From DP-19 sp036496285 (GTDB taxonomy: Bacteria; Desulfobacterota; Binatia; UTPRO1): DNA of 64,000 bases. The stretch lies in NCBI GenBank assembly GCA_036496285.1, contig DASXLI010000031.1, positions 1-64,000 of the forward strand, given 5' to 3'. This document shows, piece by piece, positions 43,784-52,946 of the stretch. A model generated the notes under the pieces. It made no database searches. It was not told where the DNA came from and saw only the letters and a program-made list of their open reading frames with translations. Every line of letters begins with the position of its first letter. The stretch's first letter is position 1. The position numbers were made by a program, and so were the translations under genes.

Positions 43784-45163
43784 ATGCGCTACGAGCTGAT
43801 GGTCGGGCTGCGCTACCTGCGGGCGCGGCGCAAAGAGGCGTTCATCTCGCTCATCACCGTCATCTCGGTCGTGGGGGTGATGATCGGCGTCATGACCCTC
43901 AACATCGTGCTCGCCGTGATGACCGGCTTCGAGGAGGATCTGCGCGACCGCATCCTCGGCTTCAACCCGCATATCGTGCTGGTCTCCTACGCGGGCGCGA
44001 TCCGCGATCCGGACACCGTGCTCTCCAAGGTGCGCGACACGAAGGGCGTCCTCGCGGCCGAGCCCCTCGTGTACAGCCAGGTGATGCTGACGACCGGCCA
44101 GAGCGTCTCGGGCGTGGTCGTCCGCGGCGTGCCGCCCGATGCCGACGAGTCGATCGTGGATCTGAAGAGCCACCTCGTCTCGGGCGCGCTCTCGGGTCTC
44201 GGCGCCGACTTCGACGTCCCGATCAGCCTCGCCGACGAGCCGGCGGCGGCGAGTCCGCCCGCCGTGAAGGAGACCAAGGACGCGAAGGGGAGGAGCGCGC
44301 GTGGCCCATCGCCGCCCGGGCATGACGAGCGCGGCACCGCGAAGCCCGCCGCCGAGGGGCAGACGGTCAAGCTCTCGGGCATCATCATCGGCCAGGAGCT
44401 CGCGAAGCAGCTCGGGGTGGAGGTCGGCGACGCGGTGAGCGTGGTCTCGCCGGTCGGAACGCCCTCGCCGGTAGGCATGATCCCCAAGGTCAAGCGGTTC
44501 GCCGTCGCCGGCACGTTCGACTCGGGGATGTTCGATTACGACTCCTCGCTCATCTACATGAGCCTCGCCGACGCGCAGCGCTTCTTCGGCCTGGGCAGCA
44601 CGATCACCGGCGTCGAAATCCGGGTGAAGGACATCTACCAATCGCAGGCGGTGGCACGCGCGATCGAGGACCGGCTCGGGACGCCGTTCCGCGCGCGCGA
44701 CTGGATGGAGGTGAACCGCAACCTCTTCCTCGCCTTCAAGCTCGAGAAGGTCGTCTATTTCATCGTGCTGCTGCTCATCGTCCTCGTGGCCGCGTTCAAC
44801 ATTATCGCCACCTTGATCATGGTCGTGATGGAGAAGCGGAAGGACATCGCCATCCTCAAGTGCATGGGCGCGACCAACCGCAGCATCGCGCGCATCTTCA
44901 TGTTGAAAGGGGCGATCGTCGGGACGGTCGGGACCCTGCTCGGGGTCGTCGGCGGCTACGCGGGCTGCTGGGTGCTCGCCCGCTACCAGTTCGTCGAGCT
45001 ACCGAAGGACGTCTTCTACGTCTCGACACTGCCGGTGCGGGTCTACGGGGAGAACTTTCTGCTGGTGGCACTGGCGTCGGTTGCGATCTGCCTCCTGGCC
45101 ACGATTTACCCGGCGCGGCAGGCCGCAGGACTGGCGCCCGTGGAAGTGATCCGCTACGAATAG
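43784..45163 (+). CDS. lolC: Lipoprotein-releasing ABC transporter permease LolC/LolE
   Basis: A 459-residue MacB/FtsX-type permease that, with LolD, moves lipoproteins from the inner membrane to LolA. It starts MRYELMVGLRYLRARRKEAFISLIT, followed by the first span (VISVVGVMIGVMTLNIVLAVM). A large periplasmic domain follows, then three spans at the C-terminus (VYFIVLLLIVLVAAFNIIATL, GAIVGTVGTLLGVVGGYAG, LLVALASVAICLLATIYPA). ERKKDIA-type coupling region: MEKRKDIAILKCMGATNRSI. A ~40-residue Ala/Pro/Lys/Glu-rich insert (about 150-189) in the periplasmic domain is unusual. Only one permease gene is present, so a LolC homodimer (LolF-like) is likely. Confidence 0.9.
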   Translation: MRYELMVGLRYLRARRKEAFISLITVISVVGVMIGVMTLNIVLAVMTGFEEDLRDRILGFNPHIVLVSYAGAIRDPDTVLSKVRDTKGVLAAEPLVYSQVMLTTGQSVSGVVVRGVPPDADESIVDLKSHLVSGALSGLGADFDVPISLADEPAAASPPAVKETKDAKGRSARGPSPPGHDERGTAKPAAEGQTVKLSGIIIGQELAKQLGVEVGDAVSVVSPVGTPSPVGMIPKVKRFAVAGTFDSGMFDYDSSLIYMSLADAQRFFGLGSTITGVEIRVKDIYQSQAVARAIEDRLGTPFRARDWMEVNRNLFLAFKLEKVVYFIVLLLIVLVAAFNIIATLIMVVMEKRKDIAILKCMGATNRSIARIFMLKGAIVGTVGTLLGVVGGYAGCWVLARYQFVELPKDVFYVSTLPVRVYGENFLLVALASVAICLLATIYPARQAAGLAPVEVIRYE

Positions 45164-45169
45164 GCGCCG

Positions 45170-45862
<693 letters not shown>

Positions 45863-45881
45863 CGCGGTCCGGGAGGCGGGG

Positions 45882-48209
45882 ATGAGGCGACGAGTCGGGA
45901 TTGCGCTGCTGGTGGTGGGCGCGTGTCTTCTCCCGGTGCTGGCGCTCGCCGCGACGGTTGCGCAGGTCCTCATCGAGGGCAACTCGCGCGTCGACGAGGA
46001 GGCGATCCGCATCCACGTCCAGAGCCACCAGGGGACGCCGTACGACTCCGCCACCGTCGACAGCGACGTGCGCGCGATCTACGGCATGGGCTTCTTCGAG
46101 AACGTCGAGGTGGAGCGCCGCCCCTCGGCGGAGGGCATCGTGCTGGTCTTCCGCGTGCGCGAGCGCCCGCTCGTCGTGGACGTGAAGATCGAGGGGAACA
46201 AGAAGGTCCATACCGAGGACCTCGAGACCGCGCTCAAGGTCCGCCCGCGGACGATTCTCGACAGCGAGAAGCTCCGCCGCGGCGTCCTCGACGCGAAGAA
46301 GGTCTACGAGGAGAAGGGCTACCTCGACGCGACGATCACGCCGAAGATGGCGCCGAGCGAGACCCCGAACGAGATCACGCTCACCTACACGATCGACGAG
46401 GGCCAGCTCATCCGCATCCAGCACATCGAGTTCGAGGGCAACCAGGCCTTCTCGGACTCGAAGCTGAAGCGGATCATCACCACCAAGGAGGAATGGTTCC
46501 TCTCGAGCTTCACGGGCGCCGGCGTGCTCAACAAGGAGACGCTCAAGACCGACACCGAGCGGGTGACGGCCTGGTACTACGACAACGGCTACATCAACGT
46601 CCGCGTCGACGAGCCCGAGGTCGAGCGCAAGCCCGACGGTCTCTACGTCACCATCAAGATCGCCGAGGGCGACGTGTTCGCGGTCGGCAAGATCGGTTTC
46701 GCCGGCGACGTCCGCAACGACCTGGATCTGCAGAAGGACCTCGATCTGAACACCGGTGAGACCTTCCGCACGAGCAAGCTGCGCCAGGACATCCTGAAGC
46801 TCACCGACAAGTACGGCGACGTCGGCTACGCCTTCGTCAACATCGAGCCGGAAACCGACGTCGACCCGGACAAGAAGACGGTCGACGTGACCTACCGGAT
46901 CGACGAGGGCCCGGACGTCACCATCGACAAGATCATCATCACCGGCAACACCAAGACGCGCGACAAGGTCGTCCGCCGCGAGCTCAAGGTGGAGGAGCAG
47001 CAGCGCTTCTCCGGCACCAAGCTGAAGAAGAGCCGCGACGCGCTGAACCGCCTCGGCTTCTTCCAGGAGGTGAACCTCACCACCCAGCGCGGCCGTAGCG
47101 AGGAGAAGCTCAACCTCCAGGTCGACGTGAAGGAAGGGCAGACGGGCGCGCTCACCGCCGGCGCCGGCTTCAGCTCGGCGGACAACCTGCTCTTCAACGC
47201 GCGCGTCTCGGAGAACAACCTCTTCGGCCTCGGCTACCGCGCCGTCCTGAACGCGGACTTCGGCAGCATCCGCCAGAACTTCATCGGCAGCTTCACCGAT
47301 CCGTATTTCATGGACATCCCGCTGCAGGCGACGGTCGACGGTTTCCGCTGGCGGCTCGACTACACGGACTTCACCCGCTCCGGCACCGGCGGCAGCGTCC
47401 GGCTGCTCTATCCGCTCACGGAGTTCGGCTACGACCGCTTCGCCGGCCGCTTCTCCCTCGAGGAGGTCCGGGTCGGCGCCGAGTATCGCCTGGAGGACGC
47501 CGACATCTCGAACCTGAACCGGCGCTCACCGCCGGCGGTGGTCGCGGAAGAGGGCCACACGCTGATCAGCGCGATCCGGCCGATCCTCTCGCGCAACACG
47601 CTGAACAGCCTCTTCGATCCGACCCGGGGCTCGACCGAGGAGTTGTCCGTCGAGTACGCCGGCCTCGGGGTGTCGACCGAGTACGTGAAGGTCGACGTGC
47701 GTGGGCGGGCCTACTGGCCGATCTACAAGTCGCCGAGCTGGGGGACCACCGTGTTTTCGATCGGCGGCGCGTTCGGGTTCGGCCGCGGTGACCGTGGCGA
47801 CAGCGGTCACGAGCTGCCGCTCATCGAGCGCTACTTCCCGGGCGGCATCAACTCGATCCGCGGCTTCCAGACGCGCACGCTCGGCCCGCGCCAGTCGATC
47901 TTCAACGCGCAGGGCCAGGTGGTGCAGAGCGACCCGATCGGTGGCAGCTTGCAGCTCGTCGTCAACAACGAGATCATCTTTCCGATCGTCGAGCAGCTCG
48001 GTCTGAAGGGCGTCGTCTTCTTCGACGCCGGCAACGCGTGGCTCTATTCGGACGGCTACGACCTCGCCGACCTGCGGTACGCGGCTGGGGCAGGTCTGCG
48101 CTGGCAGTCGCCGATGGGACCGATCCGCATCGAGCTGGGGTATCCGTTGAACAAGCACCGGCACGAGAAGGCGAGCCTCGTACTCTTCTCGTTCGGAGCG
48201 CCGCTCTGA
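45882..48209 (+). CDS. bamA: Outer membrane protein assembly factor BamA
   Basis: A 775-residue Omp85 protein. A signal peptide (RRVGIALLVVGACLLPVLALA) is followed by five POTRA domains (~25-420), each with the beta-alpha-alpha-beta-beta pattern, for example VAQVLIEGNSRVDEEAI, VKIEGNKKVHTEDL, IEFEGNQAFSDSKL and IIITGNTKTRDKVV. The 16-stranded barrel fills the C-terminal half, with the conserved loop 6 motif GGINSIRGFQ (VRGF type) near 650 and an aromatic-poor C-terminus ending FSFGAPL. The ATG is preceded by GGGAGGCGGGG. It is the essential insertase for outer-membrane barrels. A lipid A block follows, as in most diderms. Confidence 0.95.
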   Translation: MRRRVGIALLVVGACLLPVLALAATVAQVLIEGNSRVDEEAIRIHVQSHQGTPYDSATVDSDVRAIYGMGFFENVEVERRPSAEGIVLVFRVRERPLVVDVKIEGNKKVHTEDLETALKVRPRTILDSEKLRRGVLDAKKVYEEKGYLDATITPKMAPSETPNEITLTYTIDEGQLIRIQHIEFEGNQAFSDSKLKRIITTKEEWFLSSFTGAGVLNKETLKTDTERVTAWYYDNGYINVRVDEPEVERKPDGLYVTIKIAEGDVFAVGKIGFAGDVRNDLDLQKDLDLNTGETFRTSKLRQDILKLTDKYGDVGYAFVNIEPETDVDPDKKTVDVTYRIDEGPDVTIDKIIITGNTKTRDKVVRRELKVEEQQRFSGTKLKKSRDALNRLGFFQEVNLTTQRGRSEEKLNLQVDVKEGQTGALTAGAGFSSADNLLFNARVSENNLFGLGYRAVLNADFGSIRQNFIGSFTDPYFMDIPLQATVDGFRWRLDYTDFTRSGTGGSVRLLYPLTEFGYDRFAGRFSLEEVRVGAEYRLEDADISNLNRRSPPAVVAEEGHTLISAIRPILSRNTLNSLFDPTRGSTEELSVEYAGLGVSTEYVKVDVRGRAYWPIYKSPSWGTTVFSIGGAFGFGRGDRGDSGHELPLIERYFPGGINSIRGFQTRTLGPRQSIFNAQGQVVQSDPIGGSLQLVVNNEIIFPIVEQLGLKGVVFFDAGNAWLYSDGYDLADLRYAAGAGLRWQSPMGPIRIELGYPLNKHRHEKASLVLFSFGAPL

Positions 48210-48257
48210 TCGCCACGAACGACACCATTACCGTACACGCCACAGGAGGCAGGTAGC

Positions 48258-48776
48258 ATGACACGAGGAACAATCTACGTCGCGGTCGCGTCGGCCGTGC
48301 TCGCGCTCGCCGCGCCGGCCTTCGCCGAGCTCAAGATCGGCATCGTCGATCTGCAGCGCGCCCTGAACGAGTCGACCGCCGGCAAGAAGGCGAAGGAGCA
48401 GTTCAAGGTCGAGTTCGATCGCATGCAGGGCTCGCTCAAGGGCGAGAAGGACAAGCTCGACAAGATGAAGGAAGATCTCGACAAGCAGAGCGCCGTCCTG
48501 AAGGCGGATGACCGCAAGGCCAAGGCCGACGAGTTCGAGCGCCGGCAGCGCGATCTGCGCCGCAAGCTCGAGGACTCCGACGCCGAGCTCCGCAAGAAGG
48601 ATCAGGAGCTGACCGGCGACATCCTGAAGGATCTCGCGGTGGTCATCCAGGAGATCGGCGAACGCGAGAATTACACCGTGGTGCTCGAGAACTCGAGCAG
48701 CTCCGTGCTGTACGGCGCGAAGTCGATCGACATGACGGACGAGGTCATCAAGACGTTCGACGCGCGGAAGAAGTAG
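48258..48776 (+). CDS. skp: Periplasmic chaperone Skp/OmpH
   Basis: A 172-residue exported chaperone that holds unfolded outer-membrane proteins on the way to BamA. Signal peptide MTRGTIYVAVASAVLALAAPAFA is followed by ELKIGIVDLQRALNES and a long charged coiled coil (FKVEFDRMQGSLKGEKDKLDKMKEDLDKQ to RRKLEDSDAELRKKDQEL), then the body strand segment YTVVLENSSSSVLYG. Length and architecture match Skp. An AGGAGG ribosome site lies 8-13 bases before the ATG. Gap to bamA is 48 bases and to the fabZ-lpxA gene 4 bases. The lpxD usually found after skp is absent. Confidence 0.93.
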   Translation: MTRGTIYVAVASAVLALAAPAFAELKIGIVDLQRALNESTAGKKAKEQFKVEFDRMQGSLKGEKDKLDKMKEDLDKQSAVLKADDRKAKADEFERRQRDLRRKLEDSDAELRKKDQELTGDILKDLAVVIQEIGERENYTVVLENSSSSVLYGAKSIDMTDEVIKTFDARKK

Positions 48777-48780
48777 GCGG

Positions 48781-50082
48781 GTGGCGGCCGACGACGGCGC
48801 CGTCGATCCCGTCCTGGTCGGGCGCCTCCTCCCGCAACGCTATCCGCTGCTGCTCGTCGACCGCGTCGTTGCGTTCGAGGATGGGGCGCGCCTCGTGGCG
48901 CGCAAGTGCGTCAGCATCGACGAGCCCTTCTTCGCCGGCCACTTCCCAGGACGCCCGGTCATGCCGGGCGTCCTGATCTGCGAGGCGCTCGTCCAGGCGG
49001 GAGCGCTGCTCGCCCACCGCTCGAGCGGCGGCCTCGCCGCCGACGCCAGCCTCACGGTCGCGCAGCTCGACCGTGCGCGCTTCCGCCGCCCGGTCGTGCC
49101 TGGCGACCAGCTCGAGCTCGAGGTGCGCGCCCTCGAGCGCCGGCCGCCACGCTGGCGTCTGCGGGGCGTGGCGCGGGTCGACGGCAGCGTCGCCGCCGAG
49201 GCCGACTTCACGACAGTCGAGCGCGCGCCGGCCGCGGCCGAGGCGCCGGCGAACGCCGCGCTGCCCACGGTGCACCCGACCGCGATCGTCGCGCCCGGGG
49301 CCGTGCTCGGCCCCGGGGTGCAGATCGGACCCTACGCGGTGATCGGACCGCACGTCCGGATCGGAGCGGGGACGCGCGTCGGCCCGCATGCGGTGATCGA
49401 GGGCCACACGACGATCGGGCGCGACAACCGCATCTTCCAGTTCGCCAGCGTGGGAGCCGAGCCGCAGGACCTCAAGTACCGCGGCGAGGAGAGCCGCCTC
49501 GAGATCGGCGACCGCAACATCATCCGCGAGTTCGCGACCCTCAGCACCGGGACGACGGGCGGCGGCATGGTGACGCGCGTCGGCAGCGATACGCTGTTGA
49601 TGAACTACGCGCACGTCGGGCACGATTGCCAGGTGGGGAGCCACTGCGTCCTGGCGAACGGCGCGACGCTCGCGGGCCACGTGACGATCGGCGACTGGGT
49701 GATCGTCGGCGGCCTGGCGGCGATCCATCAGTTCGTGCGCGTCGGCGAGTCGGCGATCCTGAGCGGCGGCGCGATGGCGGTGCACGACGTGCCGCCGTTC
49801 TGCAACGCAAGCGGCGACCGCGCCAAGCTCCGCGGCATCAACCTGATCGGGCTGAAGCGCCGCGGCTTCGACGCGTCGCGGATGCGCGCGATCAAGCGCG
49901 CCTACCGCCTGCTCTTCGCCTCGAAGCTGCCGTTCGCCGACGCGCGGGCTCGCGCCGGCGCCGAGCTCGGCGGCAACCCCGACGTCGAGCTGATGCTCGC
50001 CTTCCTCGCCGAGTCGACCCGCGGCGTGACCCCGGCGGCGCGGCGCGACGCGGGCGACGGCTCCGACGCGGACGGGGAGTAG
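48781..50082 (+). CDS. fabZ-lpxA: Fused 3-hydroxyacyl-ACP dehydratase (FabZ) and UDP-GlcNAc acyltransferase (LpxA)
   Basis: One 433-residue frame with two complete enzymes. Residues 1-145 are a FabZ hot-dog domain with catalytic H54 and E68 (GHFPGRP, GVLICEALVQAG), the same numbers as E. coli FabZ. A short Ala/Pro linker (~145-160) leads to LpxA (about 160-430). LpxA has left-handed beta-helix hexapeptides (for example IGPYAVIGPHVRIGAGTRV), a catalytic His in NYAHVGHDC (H281, equivalent to LpxA H125), and the C-terminal GINLIGLKRRGFD helices. No stop or start separates the domains. GTG start. LpxA begins lipid A synthesis; FabZ competes for the same 3-hydroxyacyl-ACP. Confidence 0.9.
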   Translation: MAADDGAVDPVLVGRLLPQRYPLLLVDRVVAFEDGARLVARKCVSIDEPFFAGHFPGRPVMPGVLICEALVQAGALLAHRSSGGLAADASLTVAQLDRARFRRPVVPGDQLELEVRALERRPPRWRLRGVARVDGSVAAEADFTTVERAPAAAEAPANAALPTVHPTAIVAPGAVLGPGVQIGPYAVIGPHVRIGAGTRVGPHAVIEGHTTIGRDNRIFQFASVGAEPQDLKYRGEESRLEIGDRNIIREFATLSTGTTGGGMVTRVGSDTLLMNYAHVGHDCQVGSHCVLANGATLAGHVTIGDWVIVGGLAAIHQFVRVGESAILSGGAMAVHDVPPFCNASGDRAKLRGINLIGLKRRGFDASRMRAIKRAYRLLFASKLPFADARARAGAELGGNPDVELMLAFLAESTRGVTPAARRDAGDGSDADGE

Positions 50083-50086
50083 GGCG

Positions 50087-50896
50087 ATGGCCGAGCGCAT
50101 CGGGCTCATCGCCGGAAACGGGCGGTTCCCGCTGGTCTTCGCCTCGGCGGCGCGCGGCGAGGGCGTCGAGGTCGTCGCGCTCGCGCACCGCGGGGAGACG
50201 CCGGAGGAGATTGCCGACGTCGTCGACGAGGTCACCTGGGTCCGGGTCGGTGAGCTCGGCAAGATCATCCGCGTGCTGAAGCGCGCCGGGGTGCAGCGCG
50301 CGGTGATGGCCGGCGGCATCCGCAAGCCGCGCCACCTCTCCGACATCCGGCCGGACTTCCGCGGCGCCACCTTTCTCGCGAAGACGCGGACGCTCAAGGA
50401 CGACGTGCTGCTGCGCGGGATCGCGGCCGAGCTCGAGCAGGACGGCATCGCGATCGTCGAGTCGACGCTCTTCCTCGGCGACCTCGTGCCGCGCGCCGGC
50501 ACGCTCACCCGCCACGAGCCCAAGAGCCGGGAGTGGGAGGACATCAAGCTCGGCTTCCAGGTGGCGAAGGAGATCGGGCGCTGGGACATCGGGCAGAGCG
50601 TCGTCATGAAGCGGGGTACGGTGCTCGCCGTGGAGGGCATCGAGGGCACCGATCAGGCGATCCGCCGCGGCGGTGACCTCGGGCGCGGCGGCGTCGTGGT
50701 GGTGAAGGCGAGCAAGCCGTCGCAGGACCTGCGCTTCGATCTACCGGCGGTCGGCACGACGACGATCGACGTGCTGCGCGAGGTCGGCGGCCGCGTCCTC
50801 GCGCTCGAGGCCGAGCGCACGCTCATGCTCGATCGCGCCGCGATGGTCGCCGCCGCCGACGCCGCCGACATCGCGATCGTTGCCGTCGCGCTCTGA
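50087..50896 (+). CDS. lpxI: UDP-2,3-diacylglucosamine pyrophosphatase LpxI
   Basis: A 269-residue enzyme that releases UMP from UDP-2,3-diacylglucosamine to give lipid X, replacing LpxH in alphaproteobacteria and many deltaproteobacteria. The N-terminal domain starts GLIAGNGRFPLVFASAARGEG. The C-terminal catalytic domain includes VVMKRGTVLAVEGIEGTDQAIRRGG, VVKASKPSQDLRFDLPAVG and the DVL...GGRVLALEAERTLMLD segment of the family, with the acidic metal ligands in EGIEGTD. Position directly after lpxA supports the assignment. A GC-rich hairpin follows. Confidence 0.93.
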   Translation: MAERIGLIAGNGRFPLVFASAARGEGVEVVALAHRGETPEEIADVVDEVTWVRVGELGKIIRVLKRAGVQRAVMAGGIRKPRHLSDIRPDFRGATFLAKTRTLKDDVLLRGIAAELEQDGIAIVESTLFLGDLVPRAGTLTRHEPKSREWEDIKLGFQVAKEIGRWDIGQSVVMKRGTVLAVEGIEGTDQAIRRGGDLGRGGVVVVKASKPSQDLRFDLPAVGTTTIDVLREVGGRVLALEAERTLMLDRAAMVAAADAADIAIVAVAL

Positions 50897-50911
50897 ATCA
50901 TCGCGCACGCG

Positions 50912-50934
50912 CGCGCGATCGACGTCGACGCGCG
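50912..50934. terminator. Hairpin after lpxI
   Basis: CGCGCG (50912-50917) and CGCGCG (50929-50934) flank the palindrome TCGACGTCGA (50919-50928), forming an almost continuous stem with one bulged A. It lies 16 bases after the lpxI stop, where the transcript from the lipid A genes could end before the two-component pair. No T-run follows. The remaining ~180 bases up to the sigma-54-type site contain only a short GTACG-AG-CGTAC palindrome near 50993. Confidence 0.4.
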
Positions 50935-51117
50935 ACTGCGCCCACAGCGGAATTTCACGCACTCTTCGTCATCCCGACATCGCGTGTTCCATGTACGAGC
51001 GTACGTAAAGGCCGAGGTAGACTCCGACGATAGGTGGGTCGACCGTGCCGAATCTCCCGGTCGTGCGCTTTTGCGATGAAAGGTGACGGGACAACTCCCG
51101 TGTGCTGAACCATGTGG

Positions 51118-51133
51118 TGGCACACACGTTGCT
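51118..51133 (+). promoter_or_regulatory. Putative sigma-54 (RpoN) promoter upstream of the two-component pair
   Basis: TGGCAC (51118-51123) and TTGCT (51129-51133) give the exact -24/-12 form GG-N10-GC, matching TGGCAC-N5-TTGCW. Transcription would begin near 51144, before the sensor kinase. The inverted repeat GTGTGC/GCACAC overlaps the -24 element, and the GTACG-AG-CGTAC palindrome about 120 bases upstream is at a normal distance for an enhancer site. Read by eye; no activator gene is visible. Confidence 0.5.
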
Positions 51134-51215
51134 CAGTTAGCATGCGCCTTCGTAGGCGTCCCGTATGAGACCCCTCCTGCCACCAAGGCTTCGTCCTCGC
51201 CGCGGCGCGTCGCTG

Positions 51216-52946
51216 ATGGCCGTTTCGCACACGGAGAAGATCATCGCCTTCTGCCGCGTGCTGATGGCTGCGACGACCGTCGCGATCGCGGTCGTCGATC
51301 CGCAGCAGCCGTCCTACGAGCCCGAGATCGGCTACTGCGTGCTGGCGGCGTACTTCCTGTCGAGCGCGCTGCTCTTCTGGCTCGTGCGTGGCGAGCACGT
51401 GAGCCAGGAGCGCATGGGCTACTTCTCCACCGCGACCGACATCGCCTGGATCCTCGCGATCACGCTCTTCACCGAGCGCGGCGCGACGCCCTTCTTCCTC
51501 CTCAACATCTTCCTGATCTCGAGCGTCAGCGTGCGCTGGGGATTCGCGGTGGCGGCGCCGGTCACGCTCCTCCTGGCGGCGATGTACCCGGGGATCATCT
51601 TCGCGGCGGGGCGGTTGCTCGATCCGGATCTCTTCGCGGTGCACCGCGCGCATCTGGTGCGCCCGCTCTACCTGATCGTCCTCGGCTACCTGATCGGCTA
51701 CCTCGGCGAGCACGAGCGCCGCTCGAAGCGCAAGCTCGGCTTCCTCCTCGATCTCACCACGACCTTCCAGCGCAACCGCGCGCCCGGCTGGGGCATCTCC
51801 CGCCTGATGCTGCGCGTGCTGCACTACTTCGACTCGCCGCGCAGCGTGCTGGTGCTGCGCGACCCCGAGAGCGGCAACTACTTCACCTGGGACGTCACCC
51901 GTGCCGCCGGACGGGTGCGGGTGCGGCTGCGCATCACCAAGACCGATCCGCTGCCGCTCTCCTTCGCCGCGCCCACCGACGCGCTGCTCGCCAATTCGCT
52001 TCAGCCCGGCGCGAGCGCCCTCTGCTACGACGTCAGCACCGGCAGCATCCATCGGAAGCCGATGACCCCCGAGATCCGGCTGCCGGACGGCGAGCATGCG
52101 CAGGCGCTCCTCGCGGCGCCGGTCCTGTTGCAACGCGAGCTGCGCGGCCGCGCCATCCTCGTCCGCGAGGGCCGGCGCCGCTTCACCCGCGATGATCTCG
52201 AGTTCCTGCTCCTCATCGTGAGCCAGGCCGCCGCCGGCTTCGAGGCCGTCCGCCTGCAGGAGAAGGCGGAGGAGGTCGCGGTCCTCGAGGAGCGCGCCCG
52301 CATCGCCCGCGACCTGCACGACGGCTTCATCCAGTCGCTCGCCGGCATCGACCTGCGCGTGGAAGCCTGCCGCAAGCTCGTCGATCGTGATCCTGGCCGC
52401 GTCCCGCGCCAACTGGAGGAGCTGCACCAGATGGTCGACCGCGGCTACCGTGAGGTGCGGCACTACCTGACGGTGCTGCGCAGCGCGAGCCGCCAGGCGG
52501 ACGACCTCTGCGCGACACTGGACCAGCTGGCGGCGGAGTTCTCGATCCGCGATCACCTGCGCGTCGATCTCGCGCTCCCCCAGAGCGATCCCGGCCTCCC
52601 GGCCCCGACGGTCTACGAGCTGGCACAGATCGTCCGGGAGGCGCTCCGCAACGCGGTCCGTCACGGCCGCGCCACCGAGGCGGTCGTCCAGCTGGCCGCC
52701 GATCCGTCCCATTGCCACATCGTCATCCGCGACAACGGTCGTGGATTCCAGAATGCCCGCGGTCTCACCGACCCGGACGGCTTCCTCGCTGCCGCTGCGG
52801 CGCCCTGGTCCATTCGGGACCGGGCCGTCGCGCTCGGCGGCGATCTGCGCGTACGCAGCCGTCCCGGGGAGGGAGCGGAAATCTCGTTGCTCGTCCCCCT
52901 TGCGGCGCGCGCGGCGGAGAGCGCGGCGGCGAGGAGGTCCGAATGA
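51216..52946 (+). CDS. Membrane sensor histidine kinase, NarL/HisKA_3 family
   Basis: A 576-residue sensor kinase. The N-terminus carries about five to six hydrophobic segments (residues ~10-170), then a long cytoplasmic stretch that looks like a GAF-type domain (LLAAPVLLQRELRGRAILVREG). The HisKA_3 dimerisation helix follows, with the phospho-acceptor H368 in ARIARDLHDGFIQSLAGI, and then an HATPase domain (VREALRNAVRHGRATE, VIRDNGRGF, GGDLRVRSRPGEGAEISLLVPL). The ATG at 51216 is chosen because the extra residues of an upstream ATG (51165) are only Arg/Pro-rich. It overlaps the response regulator start. Signal unknown; the lipid A setting suggests an envelope stimulus. Confidence 0.85.
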   Translation: MAVSHTEKIIAFCRVLMAATTVAIAVVDPQQPSYEPEIGYCVLAAYFLSSALLFWLVRGEHVSQERMGYFSTATDIAWILAITLFTERGATPFFLLNIFLISSVSVRWGFAVAAPVTLLLAAMYPGIIFAAGRLLDPDLFAVHRAHLVRPLYLIVLGYLIGYLGEHERRSKRKLGFLLDLTTTFQRNRAPGWGISRLMLRVLHYFDSPRSVLVLRDPESGNYFTWDVTRAAGRVRVRLRITKTDPLPLSFAAPTDALLANSLQPGASALCYDVSTGSIHRKPMTPEIRLPDGEHAQALLAAPVLLQRELRGRAILVREGRRRFTRDDLEFLLLIVSQAAAGFEAVRLQEKAEEVAVLEERARIARDLHDGFIQSLAGIDLRVEACRKLVDRDPGRVPRQLEELHQMVDRGYREVRHYLTVLRSASRQADDLCATLDQLAAEFSIRDHLRVDLALPQSDPGLPAPTVYELAQIVREALRNAVRHGRATEAVVQLAADPSHCHIVIRDNGRGFQNARGLTDPDGFLAAAAAPWSIRDRAVALGGDLRVRSRPGEGAEISLLVPLAARAAESAAARRSE

